Below are positions 30,212-39,870 of a stretch of 64,000 nucleotides of DNA, piece by piece. Numbering within the stretch: position 1 is the first letter of the stretch; every line of letters begins with the position of its first letter. The stretch covers positions 124,001 to 188,000 of the forward strand of contig JAUZSE010000006.1 of assembly GCA_030949725.1 (NCBI GenBank). Direction: 5' to 3'. Below the pieces are notes generated by a model. That model made no database searches. It saw nothing but the letters and a program-made list of their open reading frames with translations, and was not told where the DNA came from. Position numbers and translations under genes: made by a program. The stretch is from Sulfurovum sp. Its GTDB lineage: Bacteria > Campylobacterota > Campylobacteria > Campylobacterales > Sulfurovaceae.

Positions 30212-30970
30212 ATGTTTAAAATGAAATTTGTAGGATTAATAACATTGGTGTTGTTATTGACGGGGTGTGTGGGTAATAAGGAGTATCAATTATTACAGAC
30301 AAAGTCAACAGATACAGAAATTGTCAAGGTATCTGATAGAAGCATTGAATACCGTATCTTAGCTCAAGATAGATTGGAAGTTTCTTTATATAAAGATCCA
30401 GCACAGGGTTCAGAATCTTTGGGTAGCAATGAATTGGGACAAAGTATGAATGCGAATGGTCTTCTTGTCGATGCAGCAGGTTATGTAAACTTACCTCTCA
30501 TTGGAAAGATAAAATTAGCTGGACTTTCACAGACACAGGCAGCAGACCGTATTACGACGAAGTATGAAAAGTATTTGAATACACCTACGGTATATGTAGA
30601 AGTATTGAATAAACGTTTATTTGTTTTAGGTGAAGTAAAAAACCCTGGTGTAGTAAAGATAGATAAAGAGAAAATGACACTTTTTGAAGCACTTGCAACA
30701 GCAGGAGACTTAACAGACTCAGCAGTAAGAACTGAGATAGTGATCCTCTCAAATAGCCCTAAAAAAGGTATGCAAATGCGTACAGTGGATCTGACTAATT
30801 TTGATAAGATGAACTATGCATCTTTAATGTTGAGACCTAATGATATTGTGTATGTGAAGCCTAATGATTGGAAAGCATTTAGAGTTGCATCAGATGATTA
30901 CACTGCACCATTGGAAACAATCACGAAAATTGCAGCACCATTTGTGACAATGAAGTACTTATTTGAATAA
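30212..30970 (+). CDS. Polysaccharide export lipoprotein, Wza-like
   Basis: Outer-membrane exporter partner of the Wzc-like kinase. Lipobox LLTGCVG near residue 20, a polysaccharide-export domain (YRILAQDRLEVSLYKDP, VDAAGYVNLPLIGKIKLAGL), then an SLBB domain (VLNKRLFVLGEVKNPGVVKI). At 252 residues it is shorter than E. coli Wza. TATAAT at 30172-30177 about 35 bases upstream could give it a separate promoter. Confidence 0.88.
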   Translation: MFKMKFVGLITLVLLLTGCVGNKEYQLLQTKSTDTEIVKVSDRSIEYRILAQDRLEVSLYKDPAQGSESLGSNELGQSMNANGLLVDAAGYVNLPLIGKIKLAGLSQTQAADRITTKYEKYLNTPTVYVEVLNKRLFVLGEVKNPGVVKIDKEKMTLFEALATAGDLTDSAVRTEIVILSNSPKKGMQMRTVDLTNFDKMNYASLMLRPNDIVYVKPNDWKAFRVASDDYTAPLETITKIAAPFVTMKYLFE

Positions 30971-31025
30971 TGTTAAAAGTAAATTTTAACTTCTAAGAGC
31001 GGACACACTTTGTGTTCGCCAAAAC

Positions 31026-31596
31026 TTACTCACGTATCCGACCAAAACTTTTTATAATCAATAGTATAATAATAATTTCTATGGCTATGAGTAAAAAATG
31101 TAGCATATACACTTGCTCTTGAGCATTTTCTATGCCATAAAATGCAAAGAGTTTATAAATCATATAAGAGAGACCCCATACCTAGTAGATACCCAAGTTG
31201 TTTGGCTGTATCTAGTTGGGTGAGTAGAGTATCGGTTTTGAGTAGGAGTGTTTCTGCTCTGACTAGATAAGAACCGAAGACAAAAGTAATTTGGTAACCG
31301 ACATAAAGTAGCAAAGCACTTTGATAGTTATAGGATGCATAGATAAAATAGAGCATCGCTACTAGTAATACCACTTCTACGAAGAGTGAAATTCTAAAGA
31401 ACCAGTCAGCATTGAGGATATGATGATAAAATCGTGCAACGACCAACATAAAAAAAGCAAGCACTACGCCTCCCAACGCATAGATGGAGGGTTCAAGCGG
31501 AGCATAAAGTGTAAAGATAGCACCTACACTCAACCCCAAAAAAAGGGAGTTGAAGAACTTATAGCGAATGAACCATAGTGGGAGTATTTTTAGCAT
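31026..31596 (-). CDS. Hypothetical multi-pass membrane protein, frameshifted
   Basis: Not recognised. About five hydrophobic segments (LFLGLSVGAIFTLYAP, ALGGVVLAFFMLVVARFY, FVEVVLLVAMLYFIYA, YVGYQITFVFGSYL, LHFLLIAIEIIIILLI). One frame ends at 31153; one extra base near 31172 hides a continuation SYMIYKLFAFYGIENAQ to a stop at 31026, giving about 189 residues. It converges on the wza-like gene and lies just downstream of the TonB receptor gene, possibly in its transcript. Confidence 0.6.
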
Positions 31597-31614
31597 GTGT
31601 TATTATAGCTAAAC

Positions 31615-33463
31615 TTAAAAGCTATAGGTTAGTTTTGCATACACAGATGCACCTTCTGTTGCATACGAGTATACAGATTGGTAGTCTTTATCAAAAATGT
31701 TTCTTGCATGTATGTTTAAGTCAATATTTTTCGCAATTTCTGCTCCAAAATTTAGATTCCATAAAGTGTAGTTTCCTGTAGGTACTTCTGCAGCTATTGG
31801 AAATCCACCGTCTGTATCTAATCGATCTCCTATGTATTGTGCATCAATACCAAAGTGTATATTATTGTCTGTATAATACGTGGCAGAAGCATTCAAAGTA
31901 TCTTTCGCTCGTCTTGGCAGGTTAGAGCCATCTTCTTTTTCAAAATCAATTAAATGTGTGTAGTTAGCTGACAAGAGTAAGGGAGTTATAGGTGCATAGC
32001 TACTTGTTACTTCAAACCCTGAGAATTTTGATGTACCCTCTACGTTATAGTATCCGAAATTCACCATATCATAGTCTACAAAATCTTCTACTGTGTTGTT
32101 AAAATAGCTAAGGGTTAAAAGTTTTTTATATCTTGCGGTGACATCAAATCCTTTTGTATAACTAGGTTTGAGGAAAGAACCCAAAGCAGTATTGGCTAAT
32201 TGATAAGAACTAGGTGCATCATAAGCACTGTAGTAGTTTGCAGATGTGGCAAAGCCTTCTAAGAAGTTATGATCATGTTTTAGACCTATTTTATATGTGG
32301 TTTTATTGTCAAATGCGTCATAGTCGTCATATCTTAGGTTGGTCTCTAAAAGTGTGTTTTCGTTGATAAAATAGAGGTTTGAAAGATAGACAGCTTTATT
32401 GGTATAGCTTGCTTGGCTTGCGGGGAAATCATTGTATTGGTTAAACCCATCAATACTCCTTGTATTCCAAACCTAGAACCACTTTTCCTAGTGCATAATC
32501 ATATTTATTGATGAAGGCATACTCTTGGAGTGTGGCTTTGTAGACATTTTTACCATCACCAAAGAATCCTGTAGTAAAATACTCTCTCTCATATTCGCCT
32601 TTTGAAGCATGTAAAAGTGCAGTATAATTATCCAGAGTAAAATCATAATCCAAAGCAGTGTTCGTTTGGTCTGATGTGGCACGTGAATAGTCATCATCTG
32701 CTTGATTTGTGGAGAATGGGTCATCATAGTCCGTGGATGTTTTGTATTTGTTGTAGCTAAGTCGTACCTTATTGTTTTCATCAAAAGCATAGCCTAATTT
32801 TAGGTTTGCATTTTTATTTTCATAAGCATCTGATTCAGAGTCTCTTGGTGCGAGTGCAGAAAAACTATCGCTGTTTAAGTAAGAAGCCAAAATCTGTGCA
32901 GAGAACTTTTCATCTTTATAGGAGAGGGCAGCATCAACCCCTTTGGTATTGTAACTTCCGTAAGAAAGTCCCAATGAACCATGAACCCCTTCTTTGGCTT
33001 CTTTGGTGATAATGTTAATCACACCAGCAGAAGCATTGGAACCCCAAATAGAACTTGCACCACCTTTGAGGATTTCTATTTGTTCTATGTTGTAGGTGGT
33101 AAGGGTGTCAAGTAGTGCCGTACCGTTAGTAGTACTAGGGTCATTTAATCGCATACCATCGATGAGTACAAGCACAGAACCAGAACTCATCCCTCTTACA
33201 AAGAAAGAAGTGGGCTGACCTAGTCCACCTGAAGTAGCCACTTGAATCCCTGCTTGTGCTGCGATGGCTTGTGCCACATTTTGGTAGCCTTTTTCTTTTA
33301 TTTCTTCTGAAGTTATAACTGTCACATTGGATGTAGTTTCTTGTATGGACTGTTGGGTTTTGTTTGCGGAGATGATAGTGATCTCTTCGAGTGTTTCTTC
33401 TGCGTAAGTATGTGTGCTTAGGAGTAGTGTAGCCGTGATGAGGCTGAGTTGTTTTGTTGTCAT
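31615..33463 (-). CDS. TonB-dependent outer-membrane receptor, BtuB-like, frameshifted
   Basis: Ligand-gated outer-membrane transporter of about 615 residues. Signal peptide ends near THTYA; the plug domain follows (NVTVITSEEIKEKGYQNVAQ, SFFVRGMSSGSVLVLIDGMR, ASSIWGSNASAGVINIITK), then a 22-strand-type barrel ending VYAKLTYSF. An extra base near 32458 stops the first frame after GLEYK; the barrel resumes SIDGFNQYNDF and runs on uninterrupted to 31615. The ligand (cobalamin, siderophore or other) cannot be told; no cobalamin riboswitch was seen upstream. Confidence 0.88.
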
Positions 33464-33757
33464 ATATTATTTCCTTGCTTTGTGTTGTATTATTGATTAA
33501 ATGGTTATTTATATTTTTGTCGGGGTGGGTGGAGCAGTCTTTAGAGGTAAAGGTGAGTAAGCGAGTTTGTGGTACTGATAATTGCTGTCAAGTCTGCACA
33601 ACTTGTGTAAAGTTGAGTACATTGCTATGACTGTTAGTGAGAAGTACTGTTTATTGTGACCACGTAAATATTTTTTCATAGGCGAATTGTACCCTCTCAA
33701 CCTTGTATTAAATTAATAAAAGTATAATCACTCTAATAATTTATAGGAGCACAGTAT
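33464..33757. other. 294-base gap between the TonB receptor and dapD
   Basis: Divergent promoter region. On the minus strand a 56-63 codon frame (33509-33700) begins MKKYLRGHNKQYF and has no recognisable family or clear ribosome site; it may be chance. No B12-box-like motif of a cobalamin riboswitch was found. dapD has GGAG 8 bases before its ATG. Confidence 0.3.
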
Positions 33758-34952
33758 ATGGCAATAGAAACGATTACATCAACAGAGGCATTTAAGGCAT
33801 TGGTAGCAGAGGTTACTTCACAAGCAGGGTACAAAGAGCCTATGGCATTTGGTATTGCAAGAGTAGACAGAGGTCAAAAGAATGCAGAGAAAATCTTACA
33901 GGCAAACTTTGGACTCATTAACTGGAAAGAGAACTTTGGTTCGGCTGCCGTTTTCATTAAAGCATTAGAAGAGTCTAACTGTAAGGTCGATTTTTCAGGG
34001 TCTGAATTTGTAGCAACACTCAATGATAATTTTGTTCAAAACGCTATGGCAGCCTTTGCTCCATATTTGGCAGAAGCTTCAGGTGAGGCACATAAAAATG
34101 TACAAGTCATTAAAGCCTTAGCAAACATGGAAGATATTGGGAAAAACTTTAGAATTGTATTTTTGTTTGAAGATGCAAATGCGAGATCAGTAGAAGCTGC
34201 ATATCTTAAACTTTATGCACTCTCACTGGCAAAAGCAGAACTAAGAACAGTAAACCTAAATGGTGTCTTTGGCATACTTTCTAACGTGGCATGGGTAGGT
34301 AACACACCTTATGAACTTGACTACCTAAGAGACCATGAAATCGAAATGAAACTTAATGGGACTTACCCTACTAGTAGATTCTGTAGATAAATTCCCAAGA
34401 TTCTTACAGCACATTATTCCTGCGGACAATACACGTATTTTGGAAGCATCTAAAGTAAGGATGGGCGCACAACTCGCAGCTGGAACTACAGTCATGCCAG
34501 GTGCTTCATATATTAACTTTAATGCAGGGACACTAGGTCCGGTGATGGTTGAGGGGCGTATCTCTTCTTCTGCTATCGTTGGAGCTGGTTCTGATGTAGG
34601 TGGAGGGGCTAGTATCTTGGGTGTGCTTTCTGGTACTGATGGAAACCCTATTAGTATTGGTGAGAATACATTGCTTGGTGCGAATTCGACTTGTGGTATC
34701 CCTCTTGGTGATGCATGTATCATCGATGGTGGTATCGCTATTTTTGCAGGAACTAAACTAACAATTGAAGCAGAGGAATTGGCAAAAATAATGGAAGCCA
34801 ATCCTAGTTCAGATATAGAATATAAATCTACATTTAGAGCAGATGAATTTCAAGGCATGAATGGATTGCACTTTAGACAAGATTCAACCACTGGTACGTA
34901 TGTGTTAAAAAGAAGTACAAGAGAAGTCGTTTTAAACGCAGATTTACATTAA
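33758..34952 (+). CDS. dapD: Tetrahydrodipicolinate N-succinyltransferase, frameshifted
   Basis: Succinylates tetrahydrodipicolinate in the lysine/meso-diaminopimelate pathway, supplying cell-wall precursors. The C-terminal half shows left-handed beta-helix hexapeptides (VRMGAQLAAGTTVMPGASYI, GRISSSAIVGAGSDVGGGAS). An extra base near 34372 (CCT ACT AGT versus CCT ACA GT) stops the frame at 34390; correction gives TYPTVDSVDKFPRFLQ and about 397 residues, the long form known in Campylobacterota. The gene is essential, so error is likely. It is followed directly by the S4 gene. Confidence 0.93.
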
Positions 34953-35197
34953 TGAGAGTAGACAAATGGTTATCAGGAGTCAATGTAGTGAAGCGTCGTA
35001 CGATTGCCACTGATATGCTTAAATCGGGTGTGGTTTTGATCAATGACTTAAAAGCAAAAGCATCGAAAGATGTAAAGATAGGGGATAAGATAACGATAGA
35101 GTACCTTAAAGGAGCGAAGCATTATGAAGTGCTTCAAATCCCTAAGACAAAAACGATCCCTAAAAGTCAAAAAGAAGAGTATGTAAAAGAATTATGA
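34952..35197 (+). CDS. S4-domain RNA-binding protein (Hsp15-like)
   Basis: An 81-residue protein that is essentially one S4 RNA-binding domain: MRVDKWLSGVNVVKRRTIAT, GVVLINDLKAKASKDVKIGD. Similar proteins (Hsp15/HslR) bind stalled 50S subunits or rRNA. Its ATG overlaps the dapD stop by one base and its stop overlaps the trpD ATG by four. Confidence 0.85.
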   Translation: MRVDKWLSGVNVVKRRTIATDMLKSGVVLINDLKAKASKDVKIGDKITIEYLKGAKHYEVLQIPKTKTIPKSQKEEYVKEL

Positions 35198-36171
35198 ACA
35201 TTAAACAACAATTTGAAAAACTATTTAACAACGAAATGTCTACAGATGAGGCACGTTCTTTCCTCATAGACCTTTATGAAAAAGGTGAAACATCTGAAGA
35301 TATAGCTGCGGCGGCTTCTGTGATGCGTGAACACTCCATTGGGCTTGAACTTTCCCACGACTTGAAAGAAAAAGCCATAGACATAGTGGGTACTGGGGGT
35401 GATAAATCTGGTTCATTTAACATTTCTACCACGGTATCGTTGCTTTTGGCATCTATGGGGTGTGTGGTGGCTAAACATGGTAACAGAAGTATCACTTCTA
35501 ACTCTGGTTCTACGGATGTATTGGAAGCACTGGGAATCAATCTTGACCTTAGTGTAGACAATAAAATCAAAATGCTTGAAGAGACAGGGTTTTGTTTTTT
35601 TCCTGCTACGGATCATCATCCTGCTATGAAACACATCATGCCTATACGCAAATCTATAGACCATCGTACTATATTTAATATACTGGGTCCATTGACGAAT
35701 CCAGCAGGTACGCAAAAGTATTTACTAGGTGTATTTGATCCTAGCTTTATTCGACGTATGGCAGATGCTTTGGTAACCTTGGGTGCTAAAAGGGCGTATG
35801 TTGTAAGTTCTTATGATGGCATGGATGAGATAGGTCTTGCAGGTAAAAGTGCTTTTGCTTTTGTTGAGAATGGTTCTGTCACAGAGGGTGAGATAGATCC
35901 TGAAGCTTATGGCTTCGAGCTTGCACCTAAAGAAGCAATACAAGGTGGGGATGCACATTTTAATGCACAGATCACAAGAGATATATTTTCGGGGAAAGAG
36001 CAGGGTGCAAAAAGAGATATAGTGGTTCTTAATGCAGCATTTGCTTTGTTTGTCAATGGTGGACTAAAAAATATAGAAGAAGCCATAGAAAAAGTGAAAT
36101 CAGGACTTGATTCGGGCAATACTGTAAAGCATTTGAAATTTATGGTAGAAACAAGCCAGAAATTAGCGTAG
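35194..36171 (+). CDS. trpD: Anthranilate phosphoribosyltransferase
   Basis: Second step of tryptophan synthesis, joining anthranilate and PRPP. The PRPP-binding motif GTGGDKSGSFNIST is near residue 67, with KHGNRSITSNSGSTDVLEAL near residue 90 and the FNILGPLTNPA segment near residue 160. Length 325 fits. ATGA overlap with the S4 gene. A strong hairpin follows directly. No other trp gene is in the window. Confidence 0.95.
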   Translation: MNIKQQFEKLFNNEMSTDEARSFLIDLYEKGETSEDIAAAASVMREHSIGLELSHDLKEKAIDIVGTGGDKSGSFNISTTVSLLLASMGCVVAKHGNRSITSNSGSTDVLEALGINLDLSVDNKIKMLEETGFCFFPATDHHPAMKHIMPIRKSIDHRTIFNILGPLTNPAGTQKYLLGVFDPSFIRRMADALVTLGAKRAYVVSSYDGMDEIGLAGKSAFAFVENGSVTEGEIDPEAYGFELAPKEAIQGGDAHFNAQITRDIFSGKEQGAKRDIVVLNAAFALFVNGGLKNIEEAIEKVKSGLDSGNTVKHLKFMVETSQKLA

Positions 36172-36248
36172 GGTGTTGTCTCCCGACAACACCTTTTTAA
36201 ATATAATGTATAAAATAATATTGGTGTTGTCGGGAGACAACACCCTAC
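36168..36248. repeat. Paired hairpins in a 26-bp inverted repeat, including the trpD terminator
   Basis: GGTGTTGTC-TCCC-GACAACACC (36172-36193) is a 9-bp hairpin followed by five T and so a good terminator for trpD. A second hairpin, GGTGTTGTC-GGGA-GACAACACC (36223-36244), has the complementary loop, so the whole 26-bp arm starting GTAGGG is repeated in inverted orientation across a 29-base A+T-rich spacer. It resembles a small palindromic repetitive element. Confidence 0.8.
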
Positions 36249-36257
36249 AGGAAAAAA

Positions 36258-36683
36258 ATGGTTAACGAAATACAAGCATCTTTGACGGAATTATATAAAG
36301 TCGTCTTTTATCTAAATGAAACATTACCTTCTAATGTTATTGTTTTTCTCCGTGGTGATCTTGCCGCAGGAAAAACAACGTTGACGCAGGCTATTGCCAA
36401 GGCTAAAGGGATTGAGGGGGAAGTGACTTCTCCTACTTTCTCCTTGCAACAATGTTATGTTGGAAAAGAGGGTAGCAATCTTTATCATTATGACCTTTAT
36501 CGTTTGGAGCATGAAGAATTTATGCAGTTGGGTCTTTTTGAAGAGTTTGAAAAAGAGGGTTGGCATATGGTTGAGTGGGGATCTGACGCGCTTAAAGCCT
36601 TTTTAGAAGGTGTAGGTTACACTGTTGTGACCATTGATATAGAAGTCAGTTCAAATAGCAGAACATATAGGATAGTAACATAA
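36258..36683 (+). CDS. tsaE: tRNA threonylcarbamoyladenosine biosynthesis ATPase TsaE
   Basis: P-loop ATPase that cycles the TsaBD complex during t6A37 tRNA modification. Walker A is LRGDLAAGKTTLTQAIA near residue 30, with EVTSPTFSLQQCY and the end motif HMVEWGSDA. Length 141 fits. Its final A is the first base of the lptB ATG. Confidence 0.93.
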   Translation: MVNEIQASLTELYKVVFYLNETLPSNVIVFLRGDLAAGKTTLTQAIAKAKGIEGEVTSPTFSLQQCYVGKEGSNLYHYDLYRLEHEEFMQLGLFEEFEKEGWHMVEWGSDALKAFLEGVGYTVVTIDIEVSSNSRTYRIVT

Positions 36684-37406
36684 TGCATACACTTGAAGCC
36701 AAAAATATTTCAAAAACCATTAAAAAAACAAGAATCGTACATAATATTTCGCTTGAAGTAAAAAGTAAAGAAATCGTAGGACTTCTGGGACCCAATGGTG
36801 CAGGAAAAACCACTTCATTTTATATGGTGTGTGGATTAACCGATGCTACAGAAGGTCAGGTTTTTTTAGATGGAGAAGATATTACAAAATTGCCTTTGAG
36901 CGCCCGTGCTCAGATGGGGATAGGGTATTTACCCCAAGAGTCTAGTATCTTCAAAGACTTAACTGTGGAAGAAAATTTGCTCATAGCTACAGAAGCACTT
37001 AAACTTAAAAAAGAAGTGGTCAGTACCACGTATAGAAAAATTGCTTGAAATTTTTAATATCGAACCTATTCGTTCACGTTTGGGCATACGTCTAAGTGGG
37101 GGAGAGCGAAGAAGAGTAGAGATAGCAAGAGCATTGGTAGGAGAGCCAAAATTTTTACTCTTGGATGAACCTTTTGCAGGGGTTGATCCTATAGCCGTTT
37201 TGGATATACAAAATATTATTAAACAGCTTGTTGATCTTGATATGGGTATTTTGATTACAGACCATAATGTACGTGAGACATTGGGGATTTGTGACAGAGC
37301 GTATGTGATGAGGTCTGGAGAAATGCTCGCTATGGGTACGAGTGAAGAGATTACAAATGATGAGAATGTGAGAAAATATTATTTGGGTGAACATTTCACG
37401 TTTTAG
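36683..37406 (+). CDS. lptB: LPS export ABC transporter ATPase, frameshifted
   Basis: ATPase of the LptBFG complex that extracts lipopolysaccharide from the inner membrane. Walker A LLGPNGAGKTTSFYM near residue 34, the signature RLSGGERRRVEIARAL near residue 140, Walker B FLLLDEPFAGVD, and the switch His in ITDHNVRETL. An extra base near 37030 stops the frame at 37048; correction gives STTIEKLLEIFNIEP and about 240 residues. The gene is essential, so sequencing error is likely. Confidence 0.94.
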
Positions 37407-37420
37407 ATGCAGGAATATAA

Positions 37421-38173
37421 ATGAAATTAGCTGAAGTAAAAATACTCCTTGATAAAGAAGTGCAAACACGCAACAACATTGCTGAACTCTCTTATGATAA
37501 ACCAGACCCTCTTCTTATTGCCTCTAAACATCAGGATGAATCTATAGCACTTATCTGTGCTTTGTTTGCCTATGGTAATGCTAGGCTTATTGTTAAGTTT
37601 TTAGACAGTTTGGATTTTTCTTTACTTGAAAGCTCTGATGTGAAAATAAAGCAAGCACTCTCAACACATTATTATCGTTTTCAAAAAAGTGAAGATATTG
37701 TAGCACTTTTTATTGCTTTGAAACGATTAAGAGAAGTAGAGAGCATTGAAAATATATTCTATGAAGGGTATAAAAAAGAAGAAAATGTACTGGATGGTCT
37801 TTGGAATTTTATTGAAACTTTAAAAAAAGTACATCCACATAAAAGTAGAGGCTATGATTTTTTAGTGGGTTCTTTGCCTAAAAAAGTAAGTGCTACAGGT
37901 ACCTATAAACGTTATATGATGTATCTACGTTGGATGGTACGTAAAGATGCACTAGATATGGGTTTATGGTCGAAGATAGATAAAAAAGATTTGCTTATGC
38001 CCCTAGATACCCATACTTTTAAAGTCTCAGAGCGTTTAGGTCTACTTAAGCGTAAAACCTACGATATGAAAGCCAGTATAGAACTGACAAATACCTTAAG
38101 TACTTTTGATACTTTGGATCCTATCAAATATGATTTTGCTCTTTATCGCTTAGGGCAGGAAAAATTAGTATAA
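37421..38173 (+). CDS. TIGR02757 (DUF2400) family protein
   Basis: Conserved protein of unknown function, 250 residues, with a helix-hairpin-helix DNA-glycosylase-like look. The family pattern is visible: PDPLLIASKHQDESIALICALFAYG written in parts as ASKHQDE and LFAYGNA, then RWMVRKDALDMGLWSKI, LMPLDTHTFKVSERLGLL and the end KYDFALYRLGQ. Found in Bacteroidetes and Campylobacterota. It follows lptB by 14 bases. Confidence 0.82.
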   Translation: MKLAEVKILLDKEVQTRNNIAELSYDKPDPLLIASKHQDESIALICALFAYGNARLIVKFLDSLDFSLLESSDVKIKQALSTHYYRFQKSEDIVALFIALKRLREVESIENIFYEGYKKEENVLDGLWNFIETLKKVHPHKSRGYDFLVGSLPKKVSATGTYKRYMMYLRWMVRKDALDMGLWSKIDKKDLLMPLDTHTFKVSERLGLLKRKTYDMKASIELTNTLSTFDTLDPIKYDFALYRLGQEKLV

Positions 38174-38231
38174 ATTAAGTACAAAGAGGATACAATCCCG
38201 CTTATATTTAACTTAAATTAGAGGATGTTTT

Positions 38232-38951
38232 ATGGAAGGTATTTATACTTATATCGGTGGGATTCTTAATCTTCACCACAATAATGCAAATGATAATGCA
38301 ATTTTAATGGGATTACATTTAATATTGGTAACAATTATTATACTTGCAATTGTAAAAATGGCTACTAAAAGTCTTAGAGCTGTACCCACAGGTACACAAA
38401 ATGTTATGGAAGCATACCTTGGTGGTGTGATAGCTATGGGTAAAGATGTCATAGGTGAAGAGCATGCACGTAAGTACTTGCCACTTATTGCTTCTTTAGG
38501 ATTATTTGTACTCATTAGTAACTTAATTGGTATTATCCCAGGTTTTGAGTCTCCTACTTCCAATATTAATATTACTTTGGTGTTGGCATTAATTGTATTT
38601 CTTTACTACAACTATGAAGGTGTTAAAAAGCAAGGTGCATTTACGTATGTGAAAAATTTTGTACACCTTGGTGATATGCATCCTGCTGCAAAGTTTGCAA
38701 TGTCACTTTTGATGTATCCCATTGAAATAGTGTCACATCTTTCAAGAATTGTTTCTCTTGCATTTAGACTTTTTGGTAACATTAAAGGGGATGACTTATT
38801 TTTATGGGTTATCTTAATGTTGGCACCATGGTTTATGCCTATATTGCCACTTGTACTTCTTACATTTATGGCATTTTTACAAACATTTGTATTTATGATT
38901 CTTGCTTATGTGTATCTTGCTGGTGCTATCGCACTAGAAGATGACCACTAA
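38232..38951 (+). CDS. atpB: F0F1 ATP synthase subunit a
   Basis: Membrane stator of the ATP synthase proton channel. Five to six TM segments; the essential Arg lies in SLAFRLFGNIKGD near residue 180, and the C-terminal helix contains the QTFVFMILAYVYL pattern. Length 239 fits. It is separate from the other atp genes, as is usual in Campylobacterota. GAGGATG precedes the ATG. Confidence 0.95.
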   Translation: MEGIYTYIGGILNLHHNNANDNAILMGLHLILVTIIILAIVKMATKSLRAVPTGTQNVMEAYLGGVIAMGKDVIGEEHARKYLPLIASLGLFVLISNLIGIIPGFESPTSNINITLVLALIVFLYYNYEGVKKQGAFTYVKNFVHLGDMHPAAKFAMSLLMYPIEIVSHLSRIVSLAFRLFGNIKGDDLFLWVILMLAPWFMPILPLVLLTFMAFLQTFVFMILAYVYLAGAIALEDDH

Positions 38952-38973
38952 GTTTTTTTAGGTGCATAATACT

Positions 38974-39270
38974 ATGAGACTACAAAACAAACTTTTAAGC
39001 TTTGTAGTCAACTTTCTTTTAGGTGTCGCTTGGGCTGCTATCTTTCTTGGTGCTATTACTTCTTTTCTCGCTTTTTATCATGATAGTTTATTATATGCTG
39101 TGATCTCTGCCTTTATAGGTACATTACCAGGTATAGTCGCAGTGTTGTTACTTGAACATATCATTACGGGTAAAGAGAAACATTTGGAACTTATAAAACA
39201 AACTGTATTACTTGAAAAACTTCTTCAAAAAAATAAAAATATCGACAAAGAAAATAATGATTGCCAATGA
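38974..39270 (+). CDS. Small hypothetical membrane protein
   Basis: About 98 residues. Two hydrophobic segments (VVNFLLGVAWAAIFLGAITSF and VISAFIGTLPGIVAVLLLEHI) precede a charged helical tail (LELIKQTVLLEKLLQKN). Not recognised. ATG 38974 is chosen because AGG lies 11 bases ahead; a GTG four codons upstream is also possible. It sits between atpB and the thiE-like gene, with its TGA overlapping the next ATG. Confidence 0.65.
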   Translation: MRLQNKLLSFVVNFLLGVAWAAIFLGAITSFLAFYHDSLLYAVISAFIGTLPGIVAVLLLEHIITGKEKHLELIKQTVLLEKLLQKNKNIDKENNDCQ

Positions 39271-39800
39271 TTGCTTATGCTATCAGTGACCCTTCTACAC
39301 TCAATTTTAATACGCTACAACATGATTTATCCCACTTTTTAAATAAAGCATCAATGATTACCTATCGTGACAAAGCAGGCATGAATTATGAAGAAAATGC
39401 AAAACTTTTCCTAAAATATGCTAACGGTTTTGACAAAGTACTGTTACATGGTAACTATATGTTGGCTAAGAAACTAGGAGCAGATGGTGTACACCTTAAA
39501 AGTACTCAGTTTTCAGATATACAAAAAGCCAAACATTTAGCTTTGTTTGTTGTGGTAAGTACGCATACGATAGAAGAGCTAAAAGAAGCAGAAGCTTTAG
39601 GTGCAGATATGGCAACCTTTAGTCCTGTTTTTGACACACCCAATAAAGGTTTAGCTCTTGGGTTAGAGATCTTAAAGTCTGCTACTTCACAAGTAAATAT
39701 ACCTGTGTTAGCCTTAGGGGGTATCTTGAATGAAGATCAAATTAGGGTATGTGAAAAAGCTGGTGCTGTGGGATTTGCCTCTATCCGATATTTTGCCTAA
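39267..39800 (+). CDS. Thiamine phosphate synthase-like protein (ThiE/TenI)
   Basis: TIM-barrel protein of about 177 residues. ITYRDKAG near residue 31, GADGVHLKSTQ near residue 70, VVSTHTIEELKEAEALGADMAT, FSPVFDTPNKG and VLALGGI follow the ThiE/TenI pattern (couples HMP-PP and thiazole phosphate, or isomerises the thiazole in TenI). The ATG overlaps the preceding TGA; a TTG two codons earlier is less likely. Confidence 0.82.
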   Translation: MIAYAISDPSTLNFNTLQHDLSHFLNKASMITYRDKAGMNYEENAKLFLKYANGFDKVLLHGNYMLAKKLGADGVHLKSTQFSDIQKAKHLALFVVVSTHTIEELKEAEALGADMATFSPVFDTPNKGLALGLEILKSATSQVNIPVLALGGILNEDQIRVCEKAGAVGFASIRYFA

Positions 39801-39823
39801 ACTTCTTTATAGTACCAAAACGC

Positions 39824-39829
39824 TATAAT
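39824..39829 (+). promoter_or_regulatory. Predicted -10 box of gatB
   Basis: TATAAT lies 42 bases before the gatB ATG in the intergenic gap after the thiE-like gene. No good -35 box is seen, as is common for Campylobacterota sigma-70 promoters. Confidence 0.45.
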
Positions 39830-39870
39830 CTTTCTTATTAATTAAGCGTTATTTACTAAGGAAAATCACT

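Noticed and set aside
30999-31019. Terminator hairpin after the wza-like gene
   Set aside because: GCGGACACA/TGTGTTCGC pair well, but neither strand has a T tract, so it is only a hairpin.
33464-33757. Cobalamin riboswitch before the TonB receptor
   Set aside because: The receptor is BtuB-like, so I read the minus-strand leader for the B12-box and conserved core; none of the expected motifs was found.
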